From Methanosarcina sp. (GTDB lineage Archaea; Halobacteriota; Methanosarcinia; Methanosarcinales; Methanosarcinaceae), in contig PLUB01000023.1 of the NCBI GenBank assembly GCA_003164755.1, forward strand, positions 103,378 to 167,377: a DNA stretch of 64,000 nt. The letters run 5' to 3'. Below, piece by piece: positions 1-10,711 of the stretch (positions are counted from its first letter, which is position 1; each line of letters opens with the position of its first letter). The translations under genes were made by a program, and so were the position numbers. The notes beneath the pieces are model-generated. The model was given only the letters and a program-made list of their open reading frames with translations. It did no database searches and was not told the origin of the DNA.

Positions 1-220
1 AGCATGTTACCCCTATCAAAGGCTCCTGAAAACAACCGGAAATTATTCTGAATCTTCACTTCACCGACTTTGAGGAAAACTAAAAATTACATACCCTTTA
101 CAGAGATATATAACCATCGATATCCATAGTTCCTTAAATACTTGTAGTTCAAGTGGCTCTATTCAAAAATAAGATCTCAAGCATCTAAGGCGTATAAGCA
201 ACTATTGTATCCTTTATCTT

Positions 221-619
221 TCAGATGTAACCCTTAATTTCCGTACATTCATCATCATGCTTTGTATATTCTTTATTCGATCTTGGAATCGCTCTTGCGA
301 TGGGTCCAAAGACGGACTCGTATTCATTTATATGCTGAGTAAGCCAACGGTTAAGTTCAAGAGCAGCAACTGGAGAGAGAATTACTTCAGTTTCAACACG
401 CCTTTCAACAATCCTTGAATCGGGAACATCCCCGAACATCTTTGGAGTATCGTTGTAAAAACCAATCCTGAAATCATATGGACTATGCCCGCCCGCGGCT
501 CCAATGGCATATATCTGCTTGAAACATTCAGCTTTCACAAATTCAATTATAATACCTTTGTTATCATTTTTGAAATCTGCGTTTTCGATATTTTCTCTGG
601 ACTCTGGATCCTTGGTCAT
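221..619 (-). CDS. DUF3467 family protein
   Basis: A 132-residue protein of the DUF3467 type. The pattern that supports this is HSPYDFRIGF near residues 45-54, then a hydrophobic ILSPVAALELNRWL segment and YESVFGPI near the C-terminus. These match the family's SPYDFRLDF...MSP..A..L...L...YE..FG.I layout. The function of the family is unknown. No signal peptide or membrane segment is visible. The ATG has GAGGT eleven bases upstream, which supports this start. It stands alone, with gene-free DNA on its 5' side. The family call is made by eye. Confidence 0.8.
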   Translation of the reverse strand: MTKDPESRENIENADFKNDNKGIIIEFVKAECFKQIYAIGAAGGHSPYDFRIGFYNDTPKMFGDVPDSRIVERRVETEVILSPVAALELNRWLTQHINEYESVFGPIARAIPRSNKEYTKHDDECTEIKGYI

Positions 620-1483
620 AAAATTACCTCTATTATTCTGCTCTCAAAACGATTTCTTAGATTAAGCTCTAATCTTATATAATTTCTAAGATATCTGGTT
701 TGCAGACTTGCCTGTCTGAGCCAAACTGTAGTTGTGATATAATTTATATTCTATGATTTATATAGTTACACTTTGCTGCTATTTTTATACTGGTAAATTT
801 GGTTATAAAAGGCTTTCCATATTTCAAAATTGCAATTTATCTCCGAATTTCACTTGTTTTATTTGTTGTTTTATACAAAGATCAAATTAAAACATTGATA
901 GATTATCTGGTAACATTTTATTATTGTCTCTTGTACTATCTTAATTGTGAGTACACTTTTATAATTAATTAAACACAAACAGAGATTACAGCTATAAGCG
1001 AAGATAGATTGTCCTTGCATACCTTGAAGAAAAATAGGAGAAAAAAAGAATATTCCCTATTTCATACTCGGTTCAGTCACCATAATCAGAATTGAAGCTA
1101 TTGAACATACATCCCATTGATGAACACATGTATACATACATGTGTAATTCTAGTTATCTATTTGACTACGTTATCATTGGTCATCGGCTCGGGATTTTTC
1201 TTTCCTTATAATCTCGATTTCAAAGCAAAAATTAGTTACAAGTTTTGATCACTTAAATTGAAATCTGTATGATATTTAAACTTTACATTATGAATAATTT
1301 AAAAAGTTTGACAATCGATGTAATTTAGCACGATTCCTTACTTAACCGATGAACGTGAAATTCAATTACACATTAACTTTATAGGATGGTACTTCATCCT
1401 ATCTGTAGAATCAAATTCAATTTGAAGACATTCTCTAACGAATAGACAATATTTATATATAGATTAAGTACATTTAAATCACA
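620..1483. other. Gene-free spacer
   Basis: There is no credible coding region in this AT-rich stretch. It contains a near-perfect palindrome at 1124-1145 (ACACATGTAT, two bases, ATACATGTGT), which could be a protein-binding site or an element end. The promoter of the next gene lies at its right edge. Confidence 0.5.
1451..1460 (+). promoter_or_regulatory. TATA box of the membrane protein gene
   Basis: ATTTATATAT lies 24-33 bases before the ATG at 1484. An archaeal TATA box places transcription start about 25 bases downstream, that is at or next to the ATG. No Shine-Dalgarno sequence is visible, so the transcript may be leaderless. Inference from spacing only. Confidence 0.45.
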
Positions 1484-1915
1484 ATGCTTCTTTTTGGACA
1501 TATTGGCGTTACATTGGGAATATTTTTTGGATTTTTATTTTTCATACCACAATTGCAGACTATTATAGATCCAACATATATAGTCATTGGATCGCTTCTT
1601 CCAGACTTAATTGATAAACCTATTGGAATAATCATCTATTCTTCTACCATTGCAAACGGACGGACGATAGCTCATACATTGCTATTTTCTTTTACCCTTT
1701 TTCTTACAGGGTTATACTTTTACGATAAAAGAGGAGATATCAAAGTCCTTACCCTTGCTTCATGTTCTATTTTTCACCTTATGGAGGATCAGATGTGGGC
1801 ATCTCCTCGAACTTTATTTTGGCCTTTCCTAGGATTGCGGTTCCGCAAAAATCCGAATCATACTGGACTAAAATACTTATTAATGCTTTTTAAAAGATCT
1901 TTTAAAGAATTATAA
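1484..1915 (+). CDS. Membrane-bound metal-dependent hydrolase-like protein (DUF457/YdjM type)
   Basis: A 143-residue polytopic membrane protein. It starts with a hydrophobic MLLFGHIGVTLGIFFGFLF segment whose His is typical of the DUF457 (YdjM/LexA-binding) family. Further matches are GSLLPDLIDKP (residues 37-47), GRTIAHTL (about 59-66) and FHLMEDQMW with a following TLFWP. These conserved His and Asp residues form the putative metal site of the family. Its substrate is unknown. Family members are usually somewhat longer, so this is a short version. It stands alone on the + strand. Confidence 0.7.
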   Translation: MLLFGHIGVTLGIFFGFLFFIPQLQTIIDPTYIVIGSLLPDLIDKPIGIIIYSSTIANGRTIAHTLLFSFTLFLTGLYFYDKRGDIKVLTLASCSIFHLMEDQMWASPRTLFWPFLGLRFRKNPNHTGLKYLLMLFKRSFKEL

Positions 1916-2162
1916 AACGACTATCTTTATCATTTGCTATTGGACAATAATATTTCATGCACATATTTGAATATTATATCTAGTTATTTTATAACATCTT
2001 ATACATATATACTAGTACTAACAACGCTATTTAACGTTTTGTAAATTAAACGCATCGTAGTGCACCGAAAGTTCTGCAAATTATGAATTACTCTGTATTT
2101 TTTTTCACCACAAAAAATAGCATCTATCTTTTTACTGATGTATAGGTTTTGATAAAACCAGT

Positions 2163-2699
2163 TCAGAATGCGCCTGGGTTAATAGTCGCGACTTTCACAC
2201 CATAGGGCTCAAGCTCTTCTTTCATTGCCCAAGCAATGGCTTCGATAGCATGCTTAGTAGCGCAATAAGTTCCTACAAACGGTACCTTAAAAATTCCAGC
2301 CACCGATGAAATCCAGATAACCTTACCATGGCCTTGTTTTATCATTTTATGCACAAAGCCCTGCGTCAGCTCTAGATGACTGAACACATTTGTCTCAAAT
2401 GATTCACGTACTCTTTCCATAGGTATATCGATCATTGCACCACTTTCCATAATTCCGGCATTATTAACCAGAATATCAATATCATAAGTCAGTGCATGCT
2501 GCTGATCGATATAATCTCGAATATCGAGCTTAACTACTTCAATATCGATAGCTTGTTCTTTGGCTTCACATCTTAAATCCCACACCTGAAACCAGATTTG
2601 TGCAGCAGCAATAACTTTATGACCTGCTTTGGCCAAACCAAATGCTATCCCTTTTCCCAAACCGTGCCCAGCATCAGTAATGAGTATTGTCTTGCTCAT
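2163..2699 (-). pseudogene. Short-chain dehydrogenase/reductase, C-terminally truncated
   Basis: This is an SDR (Rossmann-fold NAD(P)-dependent oxidoreductase) of unknown substrate. It keeps the cofactor loop near its N-terminus (TDAGHGLGKGIA), the NNAG motif, a catalytic Ser in WISSVAG, and the Tyr-X3-Lys pair as YCATK. The frame stops with TGA right after NPGAF. The next codons still read TGF, the residues that normally follow in these enzymes, so the stop looks like a nonsense change. The remaining C-terminal part, normally 70 or more residues, is missing. The ATG at 2699 has AAGGA nine bases upstream and is preferred over the ATG at 2735. The catalytic residues survive but the substrate loop does not. 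Confidence 0.75.
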
Positions 2700-2765
2700 A
2701 ATCTTGTCCTTATTGCAAACTATTCTATTGACCACGCCTTCTGTTCCATTCCAGAGGATTCCGAT

Positions 2766-3119
2766 TTATCTCTTCAAATGAGGCTTATATCCATAATGAG
2801 TATACACACGATCTAGTTCCTCGTGAGTTAACGATGATTTATCTTTGTCAAAACCCTCTGCTTTTTCCAGAACTGTTTTATCGACATTAAGAGTGCAATC
2901 GTGTCCATCTTGGCTAAATTTGAAAGCTTCCATAGGTATAGCAAATAGTTTATCACCTATACCCATCAGATATCCGCCAAAAGAAAGCACCACGTAAGCT
3001 ACTCGGGTACTTTCCATATCAATCATTAGGTCTTCAATCTTTCCGAGATGTTCTCCAGAACTATTGACGACCTTTGCTCCTCGCATTGTGTGTGCTGGTA
3101 GATACGTTGAATCAGCCAT
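2766..3119 (-). CDS. PRC-barrel domain protein
   Basis: A 117-residue single PRC-barrel protein. The barrel covers roughly residues 8-75 (GAKVVNSSGEHLGKIEDLMID, then VAYVVLSFGG and KLFAIPMEAF), followed by a short helical tail with the EGFDKD segment. PRC-barrels occur in RNA-processing and photosynthetic proteins; the small stand-alone archaeal ones are uncharacterised. It lies just upstream of the SDR remnant and next to the duplicated PRC gene, which is clearly a paralogue. GAGGT precedes the ATG by about ten bases. Confidence 0.85.
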   Translation of the reverse strand: MADSTYLPAHTMRGAKVVNSSGEHLGKIEDLMIDMESTRVAYVVLSFGGYLMGIGDKLFAIPMEAFKFSQDGHDCTLNVDKTVLEKAEGFDKDKSSLTHEELDRVYTHYGYKPHLKR

Positions 3120-3369
3120 ATTCTTAACCTCTTAGTTATTCTCCTGTACCAAATGCCATTTAGAGTTTAAGCTCATCTTCGTTTGAAAGAGCGATGCGTA
3201 TTATTTTTGCATTTAAACGTGTTCAGTCTTTCAAGAGCTTTGTCTCATTCCACTTTGAAATTAATAGACTAGCACATGATAAAATGTAGGGATTTATCAA
3301 AATCCTCTTAATGTTAGATATCCAGGTAAACGATCTGGATACTTAACAAATTCCAAGTTTGTTTTTTGT

Positions 3370-4128
3370 CTAACTTATATATTTTTTTGATTTCCAATAT
3401 GGTTGAATTTTAAAGTGTGCATATACCTTAGCTAATTTATGGCGGGTTAAAGACCATTCTTCTTTATCAAAACCTTCAGCTTTTTCTAGGACAGATTTGT
3501 CAATCTTAAGAATATAATCCCACCCATCCGATTCGAGAGCTTCCCAAGGGATAGCAAATAATTTATTACCTATACCAAGAAAACCACCAAAAGAAAGTAC
3601 TTCATATGCGATTCTTCCCATACCCACATCAATCATCAACTCTTCAATCTTTCCAAGGTGTTCTTTTTTGACATTGATAACCTGAGATCCCTTTATTGTA
3701 GTTGTTGACAAAAAAATTTCATTATCCATATCCTGCGTTTCTTCAACTATTCCCATTTTAGTTTCCCAATAAGGTTGAATTTCAAAGTGTGCATATACCT
3801 TGGCTAATTCATCGCGGGTTAAAGACCATTCTTCTTTATCAAAACCTTCCATTTTTTCTAGAACAGATTTCTCAATTCTCAGGATATAATCGCCCCTACT
3901 TGACTCAAGAACTTCCCAAGGGATGGCAAATAATTTATTACCTATACCAAGAAAACCACCAAAAGAAAGTACTGCATATGCTATTTTTCCGTTATCTGGA
4001 TCAATCATCATTTCTTCAAGCATTCCAAGGTGTTCTTCACTGACATTGGTAACTTTAGACCCCTTGATTGTAGTTGTTGGCAAAAAAGTTTCATTTTCCA
4101 TAACCTGCGTTTCTTCCACTATTCCCAT
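3370..4128 (-). CDS. Tandem PRC-barrel fusion protein
   Basis: 252 residues made of two near-identical units of about 124 residues. Each begins MGIVEETQ, then has a PRC-barrel (IKGSKVTNV..EHLGMLEEMMID; SFGGFLGIGNKLFAIPWE) and ends in SLTRDELAKVYAHFEIQPYW. The second unit still carries its own internal Met-Gly-Ile start, so the gene looks like an in-frame tandem duplication of a single-domain gene. The second copy could also be translated separately. AAGGAG precedes the first ATG by about nine bases. The neighbouring 117-residue PRC protein is a third, more distant copy. Function unknown. Confidence 0.85.
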   Translation of the reverse strand: MGIVEETQVMENETFLPTTTIKGSKVTNVSEEHLGMLEEMMIDPDNGKIAYAVLSFGGFLGIGNKLFAIPWEVLESSRGDYILRIEKSVLEKMEGFDKEEWSLTRDELAKVYAHFEIQPYWETKMGIVEETQDMDNEIFLSTTTIKGSQVINVKKEHLGKIEELMIDVGMGRIAYEVLSFGGFLGIGNKLFAIPWEALESDGWDYILKIDKSVLEKAEGFDKEEWSLTRHKLAKVYAHFKIQPYWKSKKYIS

Positions 4129-4294
4129 ATTCTACAACTCCTTAATTATTCACCAGTACAAAATGCTGCTTTAGGTTCTTCTTAATCTTTTCTGGTAAAA
4201 GATGTTCTTTGCTCTTATAATCGATTTTTTAAAAAAAGGTGTTTTACCAAAGAGTTTTCTCCAGGGTAAAACTTAATTTTGTTCTTAGCTAACT

Positions 4295-4783
4295 TCATTC
4301 TTCAGCAAAGGCTGTACGCATCTTTTCTTCTTCTTCCTTGGATAGGTTGGTAGCAATGATTTCAAACTTTGATTGCTTCATAGCCTCTACTACCCTATCT
4401 TCAACGGCATCGCTAGTCATAAGAAAGAGAGCTGAAGTTCCTTCAGTCACTTTGCTACGGATAGATTTTATGAAATCTTCATCGATCCCCATATGCTTCA
4501 TTGAACCCACTACCGCACCTAACGCAGCCCCAGCGACTAGACCAACCAAAGGAATAAAAAAGAGAATACCGAATAATAACCCCCAAAAAGCGCCACTAAG
4601 TGCACCTATGCGAGTTAAATAGATCAAATGCTTTGTTTTTGGTTTAGTTTTTCCCCGAGGCCAGGTGACTATAGCCGCATCATGTAGCTTAATCATTTGT
4701 TGCTTACTTAAGTTCTCAATCACTTCAAGTTCATTTTCTGCACCATCAGAGGTGTCAAACTTAAGAACTGTTAAAGTTGCCAT
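4295..4783 (-). CDS. DUF1269 family membrane protein
   Basis: A 162-residue protein with the DUF1269 architecture. An N-terminal soluble ATLTVLKFD segment with an alpha/beta pattern leads to a Gly/Ala-rich membrane hairpin (GALSGAFWGLLFGILFFIPL, then GLVAGAALGAVVGS). After this comes the IDEDFIKSIRSKVTEGTSALFLM segment, in which the protein predicts an Asp/Glu-rich cytosolic tail. Family members are membrane-associated and of unknown function. The ATG at 4783 is chosen because AAAGGAG lies nine bases upstream; the earlier ATG at 4801 overlaps that site. It sits in line with the PRC-barrel genes on the same strand. Confidence 0.8.
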   Translation of the reverse strand: MATLTVLKFDTSDGAENELEVIENLSKQQMIKLHDAAIVTWPRGKTKPKTKHLIYLTRIGALSGAFWGLLFGILFFIPLVGLVAGAALGAVVGSMKHMGIDEDFIKSIRSKVTEGTSALFLMTSDAVEDRVVEAMKQSKFEIIATNLSKEEEEKMRTAFAEE

Positions 4784-5049
4784 TACTGAAACTCCTTTCA
4801 TGCATTCATATTTATTTCTCGGTTTGGTTTATCGTACCAGCTCGCCGACATTATACTCTTGCAAGTATATTTAATTCGAAATACCTCACAAAAGATTTTC
4901 ACAATCAAAAAATTAAATATTAACACTTTATTTTAATATCCCAGAGTCTTCAGAATATAACATCATGTTTCAAGTGCACTCTGAGACCTTTAGCTTCTGT
5001 TCAGATAAGCTGACGGTCTCGATAGGGTGCTGCAAGGCGCATCTAATGC

Positions 5050-7380
5050 TTAGTCCAAGTTGAAAGCTGCCGCAGCAAGCTTCTCGAGGTCTAAGTACTG
5101 TGCTTTTTCGACAGTGACTCCGACGCCTTGGATCTTTCCGCCCTTGAACTTTCCAGGTGGTTTATATTCTTGGCTGACAGCATCACCGCTATCATATCCA
5201 ACGCAGAGACCATCACCACAAAGCGTAAACATGCCCACCTGTGCACGCATTGGACCCTCTGCAACGACCTTGTCATTGACAAAAAGCTTAGTCGTGCCAA
5301 GAGACTCTTTGTTTGGGCCTACTTTCTTTCTAGTAAACTCCATACCGAGTGTGTATTTACCAGGATTTAGCGTGGGTGAGACGAACTGCTGTTCAGGCTT
5401 GATGCCAAGGAAGTTGTAAACGTAGTACAGCTTCTTGTCCTTAATGAAAAGCGCATGACCGCCGAAGCGCGAACCGTGGGCAAAGATCACGCCCGAGCAG
5501 TTTGGATCGGTGATTTCGACGTTTGCGAGGATCTTGTACGAACGACCACGTGTGTTAACGGCAACACTTTCCGGGATCGCTGCCGTTTCAGGATAGTAGA
5601 TATACCTCTCTCGCAGCGGTTCATCGGTAGGTCGTTCAATTAGGACTATTTACAAAGCGCTGCGGTCGTCGAGCGGCAGTACAAGATTCTTTTCCGCCTC
5701 CTCGAACCAGACTTTAATTAGAGCCTGAAGCTTCTCAGGATACTCTTTTGCTAAGTCCTCCGACTCTGAGCGATCTGCTTGCACATTGTAGAGTTCCCAC
5801 TGGTCTTTGTCGAAGTTACCTTTTCCAGTCAGTGGAGTATGAAGTGCAGCAGCCCTCCACCCCTCCTCCCAGATTCCACGGGTACCGAGCATAGCATAAT
5901 ACTGACGCTTCTTTTGTGTCGGAGCATCGGGCTTCGCATCGAAAGTGTAGCGCATCGAGACATCGGCTAGCGGGTACTGCTCCACTCCTTTATAGACCTT
6001 GGGCATCTCCAGCCCGCATATATCCAGAATTGTCGGGACGATATCGGTGGAATGGTGATACTGATGCCGGACCTCCCCCCGCGCCTTGATACATTTTGGC
6101 CACGAAATTACCAGCGGATCGCAGGTGCCACCCGAATATTCTGAATAGCGCTTGAACATCTTGAACGGCGTCGAGAAGGCGACGGCCCAGCCGGTAGGAT
6201 AATGGTTATATGTTTCCGGGCTGCCTAGCACGTCCAGATACTTCATGTTCTCTGACAAGGAATCAGGGTAGCCGTTGAAGAATTTGTTCTCGTTGACCGA
6301 TCCGTTGGGGCTGCCTTCTCCGGAGGCGCCATTGTCTGCTGCGTAGAGGACGACAGTGTTGTCGAGTTGGCCGCTCTCCTCCAGGTAGTCGATTATGCGA
6401 CCCACCTGAGCGTCCGTATATTCTGAGAATCCCGCATGGACCTCGGCCATGCGCGAGAATAGTTTCTTCTCGTCAATATTGAGCGAATCCCAGGGACGCA
6501 CGAAATCTGTAGGGTTCGCTAACTCATCCGGCAGCGGGTTAATTGGGGTGAGCGTAGTTTCCTTTGGCAGGATTCCCTTCTCAATCATGCGCTTAAGGAC
6601 CCACTCCCGATAAGCTTCGTAGCCGTCATCGAACTTACCCTTATATTTGTCAATGTATTCCTGCGGAGCATGGTGAGGGGCGTGGTTGGCGCCTGGACAG
6701 AACCACATGAACCACGGCTTTGAGGGGTGACTGGCTTTTTGATCTCGTATCATTTTTATGGCCTGGTCAGCTAGGTCCTTTGAGAGGTGGTAGCCATCCT
6801 CAGGGAAGTAAGGCTGGTCGATGAACCGGTTGTCTTCGACGAGGTTTGGATACCATTGGTTTGTCTCGCCACCAATGAAACCATAGAAGCGATCGAACCC
6901 CTTCTGGAGAGGCCATTGCTTTCGACTTGCGCCCGGGGCTACGTCTTGCTCTGCGACGTTGTGATTCTTACCCACCCAGAAGGTGCTCCAGCCGCCATCT
7001 TGGAGGATCTGTCCAATCGTAGCGCACTCATCGGGGATGCGACCGTGCGCACCGGGAAATCCATTTGCCCCCTCGGTGACGCAGGCCATGCCGTTGACGT
7101 GATGGTTTCGCCCGGTCAGCATAGTGGAGCGGGTTGGTGAGCAAAGCGCAGTCGTATGCCATTGTGAATATGCCAAACCTCGGTCTGCCAACATCTGCAG
7201 TGTCGGCATGTTGATCCTCCCGCAGAATGGTGACCAGGCAGCAAGACCGGTATCATCGTACAGAATGAACAGAATGTTAGGCGCTCCCTCAGGAGCTTTG
7301 GTTGGTGTATACGGTTCCCAGTCCGCTACAGAATCGCGAACATCAAGTTTGATGACGCCCTTAAAAGGTTTCTTAGTCAT
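5050..7380 (-). pseudogene. Arylsulfatase (bacterial type) interrupted by one TAA stop
   Basis: An alkaline-phosphatase-fold sulfatase that would hydrolyse sulfate esters. The N-terminal 576 residues (5650-7380) have the metal site start YDDTG (Asp42, Asp43) and the sulfatase signature C80-S-P-T-R84, where Cys80 would be converted to formylglycine. The downstream segment (5050-5649) is in the same frame and continues the family's C-terminal beta region (RGRSYKILANVEI, HGSRFGGHALFI). Only the TAA at 5650-5652 separates them. The gene is clearly richer in G+C than its surroundings, which suggests transfer from a bacterium. The N-terminal part keeps all catalytic motifs and could still make a shortened enzyme. 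No maturase gene is seen nearby. Confidence 0.85.
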
Positions 7381-8229
7381 TCTTTGCCCTCGTTTGTTAG
7401 TACAACGGGCTATCTCATGGAAGATAGCCCGTACGGTTGTTTTTCGCTTATATTGAGAATTTATATACTATGTCCAAAGGTTTTAAATGAAACTTACTAG
7501 ATTCCACAAGTGCGGAAAGTAGTGTAGGCAAAAAAGATAAAAATACACGGGGCTGGAGTAACCCCCAATTTTAATTATTAAGCTCATTACAAGCTCTATA
7601 CAATATCATTTTTAGTATTTTCTTCGTTTTCTGATACATACTGGCGGGGATTATATACATCAAATCAACAATGAGCCATTCTCAGGCGTTTTGAGACGCT
7701 TTTATGGGTGGGGCGATGGAAATTCATAGGACATTAGATAAAAGTCTCCCTAGTAACCTCAGAATAAGTCATTGTTTAGATAAAATTAAACCCCCCTGAT
7801 TTTACTGCAATATAGCGATAGGTAGTCATGAGATATTTTTCATATATTTTTATCACTTTAACAGGATATACATCAAGTTCGGAGAGAACGGAAGAATGGA
7901 AGATTTACTTAGATTTTTAGTAAAATCTATATATATTCCTAGCTATTTAGTTCAAGTTTGTATTATTTAGGGTATATACGATATATTTATATAATTAATT
8001 AAATCTAGTTATAATTATAGGGTTCTCTTCAAACCTTCAATCAAATCTACTCATGGGCTGCAGGCAACGACTTTCACCAGTTAACAAGATCAACTTTTTT
8101 TGGCATTTCAGGTTAGCCTGTTTACCCCAACTCATTAAATAAATTGGAAGAAAATAGATTGTGGGAGCTCTGATCTGATGTTTTATCTATGATATATACA
8201 TATCCACATTAATTTTATTGTTGGGATCG
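7381..8229. other. Gene-free spacer
   Basis: About 850 bases with no plausible coding region. The stretch at 7400-7440 is still GC-richer, like the sulfatase gene, and may be part of the same imported piece. Confidence 0.45.
7461..7470 (-). promoter_or_regulatory. Possible TATA box for the arylsulfatase gene
   Basis: On the minus strand TAGTATATAA lies about 80 bases before the sulfatase ATG, in otherwise AT-rich DNA. This would leave a leader of about 55 bases. Weak evidence, from sequence match only. Confidence 0.3.
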
Positions 8230-8583
8230 TTATTTGGCTATTAAGGCGTGTGTTTTTAAAGTGGGATACCCTTCATAGCAATTGTTGCATAACACAGTCA
8301 CAGTGGGACTCTTACCTCTTTGTCTTACAGTTTTTATCATCCCACATTTTTCTAACTCATCCAAAGCTTTCGGAAAAGCCCAATCAGGGATAGGTAGAAA
8401 TGAGTTTATACCCTTCAGGGTGACTACTAAATCTTTAGATTTTTTCACCCCTTTTAAGTGCCAAATGTACATAGCAACTCTATATGTATGCCCCACTGAA
8501 TTGGAAGGTAACTTTACAATCCATTCTGAAGGCATTTGTGATATGAAGGATCCTTTTATTTTCTCTTTAGGATTCACCAGCAT
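8230..8583 (-). CDS. Small winged-helix-like protein
   Basis: 117 residues, not assigned to a named family. The middle (WAFPKALDELEKCGMIKTVRQRGKSP) looks like the recognition helix and wing of a winged-helix DNA-binding domain: a helix, then a turn, then a basic beta hairpin. The C-terminus has CNNC, a possible zinc knuckle half. The ATG at 8583 has GGGAG seven bases upstream and is preferred over the one at 8613. It lies immediately downstream of the DNA polymerase remnant on the same strand. It is probably part of the same extrachromosomal-type cluster, possibly its regulator. Confidence 0.5.
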   Translation of the reverse strand: MLVNPKEKIKGSFISQMPSEWIVKLPSNSVGHTYRVAMYIWHLKGVKKSKDLVVTLKGINSFLPIPDWAFPKALDELEKCGMIKTVRQRGKSPTVTVLCNNCYEGYPTLKTHALIAK

Positions 8584-8793
8584 TATCTTACTCCCATTTA
8601 ATATTATTATCAAATATTAAGAAGAAATAAAGAAGATATATTAAAGAAATATAAGTAGCAAAACCGAGATCATGAGACTTTAGAATTTTGCTGTACAGCT
8701 AATTAATATGGCTCTACAGCGAAATTGGGATTAGGTTCTACAGCTAAATTGAAAAGTCTGTCCAGGATCTTTCAGCCTCATTTATGGTGGGTT

Positions 8794-10562
8794 TTACTCT
8801 TGTTTTATCTCCATGAGTATCCGCGTAATAAGCTCCCAAGTTTCGGCACCTTTCTCATCTATATATCTGTCAGGATAGCGGACAATATCGACATCTATTT
8901 TCAATCTACTACCTGCACCCAAAACGATCTCGGATGCATCACACATCAACTTTCTCGCTATCTTTATCTCTTTGTCTGACGCCTTCTAGTCGCACTCAAT
9001 CATCAACGATCGTGAACTGGAGCAACAATTTTAATTTTGTTCTCCGCGAGAAGGATACATGCGACTCTAAGAATTTCAGCTCCAGTGGCTTGAATTGGGA
9101 AATTTCGGACGGTCAACATTTCCTTATTGCTGGAGCCTGAAACAATCATTCTCATTTATAGCAGGTTTCAATCCTTTTCATCAAACAGGCTTGAGTCCAG
9201 GTCATATCTACCCAACGCCAATAATTTTTGAAGACTCTTTTATGATGACTAAGCAATTCTTTTGCATAAGGTGTCGGTTTACCAATTTTAAACCCAAGTG
9301 ATTCTGCACCCAGGCCATATTGAACACCAAGTACACAGGATTTAAAGAGCTGTCTCATATTACCATGCGTTTCTTTTGTAGCGTCTACTGGAACTGCACC
9401 TGCTAATTTTGCAAAAGCCAGATATGGATCCCCGCTTTTATATGCCTCAATCATATTTGGGTCATTGGAGAGAACTGCTGCAATAAAGAATTCTTGTTGT
9501 GCATAATAAATATACGCAAGTACTTTCCCCTCGGTCGGTTTTATCAAACTTCTCAGAGAAGCAGGAAGCTCAAACATAAACCTAACTCTTAATTCTCCTC
9601 TATTCTTTTTCTCTTCGTCATCCTTAGGGGCATTTCTACCGCTCTTAGTCCAGAAAGGAGAGATTAAGGTTCGACTTCTGTCATCTGAACCAGCTATAAT
9701 AGACTTGAAATTTAACCCGCCGATGAGAGCTTTTAATTCTTTCAAAGGCCCGATTTCAGGATGGATTTCTGCCATTTCCTTGAAAGTTTCCTTATCGATT
9801 TTTGGCAGACCTGCGTCAGTCCTCAGCCACGCCCAATTGTTGACTTGAATAAATTTCTCAAAATTATTTATCTTAAAACTGGTACCTTCGTAAATTCCAA
9901 ACTTTTCAATATTTTTGATTAATTTTATTTTTGTTTTCTCCCAGTTTTCTTGTAATTCACGAAGTAGGTTGGTATCAATTGGTATACCATTATATTCGAT
10001 TTCTGCCACAGATTTCATATACTCCCCCTCGATAGAGAGAAGTGGGTATGTCGAAATCAGGGACCATAATCATCCGTTTGAATAACTCTGTTGTTTCCAG
10101 CACGTCAGATTCACAATAACGCATAATATATTCTTTATCTTCCTCAAAGTAAGGAGCACCAGCCAAAATACGATCTCTTGCAGCATCTTTTTCCACTTTG
10201 CTAATAGTTTCTATTCCAAAAGCTTTACATGCATCCAGTAGGTTTGCACCTCTTCTGTCATAAGAATGATTAGAAAAGCATCTGTATTCTACGAACTTAT
10301 CGATTACATTGGACGGTAAGGGCCAGTTTAAGCCTAGGTGGCATCCCCACTCTGCTGAACTCATATGAGCGACAAATAAGTCATTTTCACCTATTGAGTA
10401 GGGTGGCTGACTATTTTTTTCTTCAAAAAGCCACAGTCTTTTAGTTTCTCCAGAGTTTATCTCATGACAAACAACACAAACAGGTATTGGATGTTCACTA
10501 GGTTTTGCTATAAATTCGAAGTCGATTACATAAATATGGTCAAAAAATGAAAAGGGAAGCAT
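8794..10562 (-). pseudogene. Family-A DNA polymerase with 3'-5' exonuclease, decayed
   Basis: A plasmid/virus-type polymerase I gene. The 5' part (9990-10562) is a DnaQ-like exonuclease: YVIDFEF (Asp-Glu metal motif) and the late YCESDVLET. The polymerase part follows in another frame (9152-10018) with LRSLIKPTEGKVLAYI and motif B-like RQLFKSCVLGVQYGLG. Two further frame changes lead to RNFPIQATGAEILR and motif C VHD, then LMIECD, a TAG, and KASDKEIKIARKL to the TAA at 8794. Lesions: one extra base in a C5 run (+ strand 10024-10028), a lost base near 9151, a lost base after VHD near 9010, and the TAG. In motif A the catalytic Asp is Tyr (IYYAQQE for IDYSQ.E). It is clearly non-functional. Confidence 0.88.
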
Positions 10563-10696
10563 CAAAGCTCACCCCTCAGTCTCTTTAATACAGGGTGGTT
10601 AATATCGTCTATGAACCTGTCCTTGAAAGCGACCTCAATAGCTTTTATTATATTCTCCGGTTCCTCAGGCCATTCTGGGGCCGGGAGTTCACTCAT
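10562..10696 (-). CDS. 44-residue protein upstream of the polymerase
   Basis: A small acidic-then-basic protein starting MSELPAPEWPEEPENIIKAI and ending in KRLRGEL. Its TGA overlaps the polymerase ATG by one base (TGATG), which indicates translational coupling. Homologues are not recognised. The coupling is the main reason to accept it as a gene. Confidence 0.55.
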   Translation of the reverse strand: MSELPAPEWPEEPENIIKAIEVAFKDRFIDDINHPVLKRLRGEL

Positions 10697-10711
10697 TGCT
10701 AAAACAGTATC

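Noticed and set aside
1124..1145. Palindrome ACACATGTAT-AC-ATACATGTGT as an operator
   Set aside because: More than 330 bases from the nearest start codon and not repeated; kept only as a note in the spacer.
6787..7456. Two plus-strand open readings within the arylsulfatase gene
   Set aside because: Shadows favoured by the higher GC content of that gene; the opposite strand has clear sulfatase motifs.
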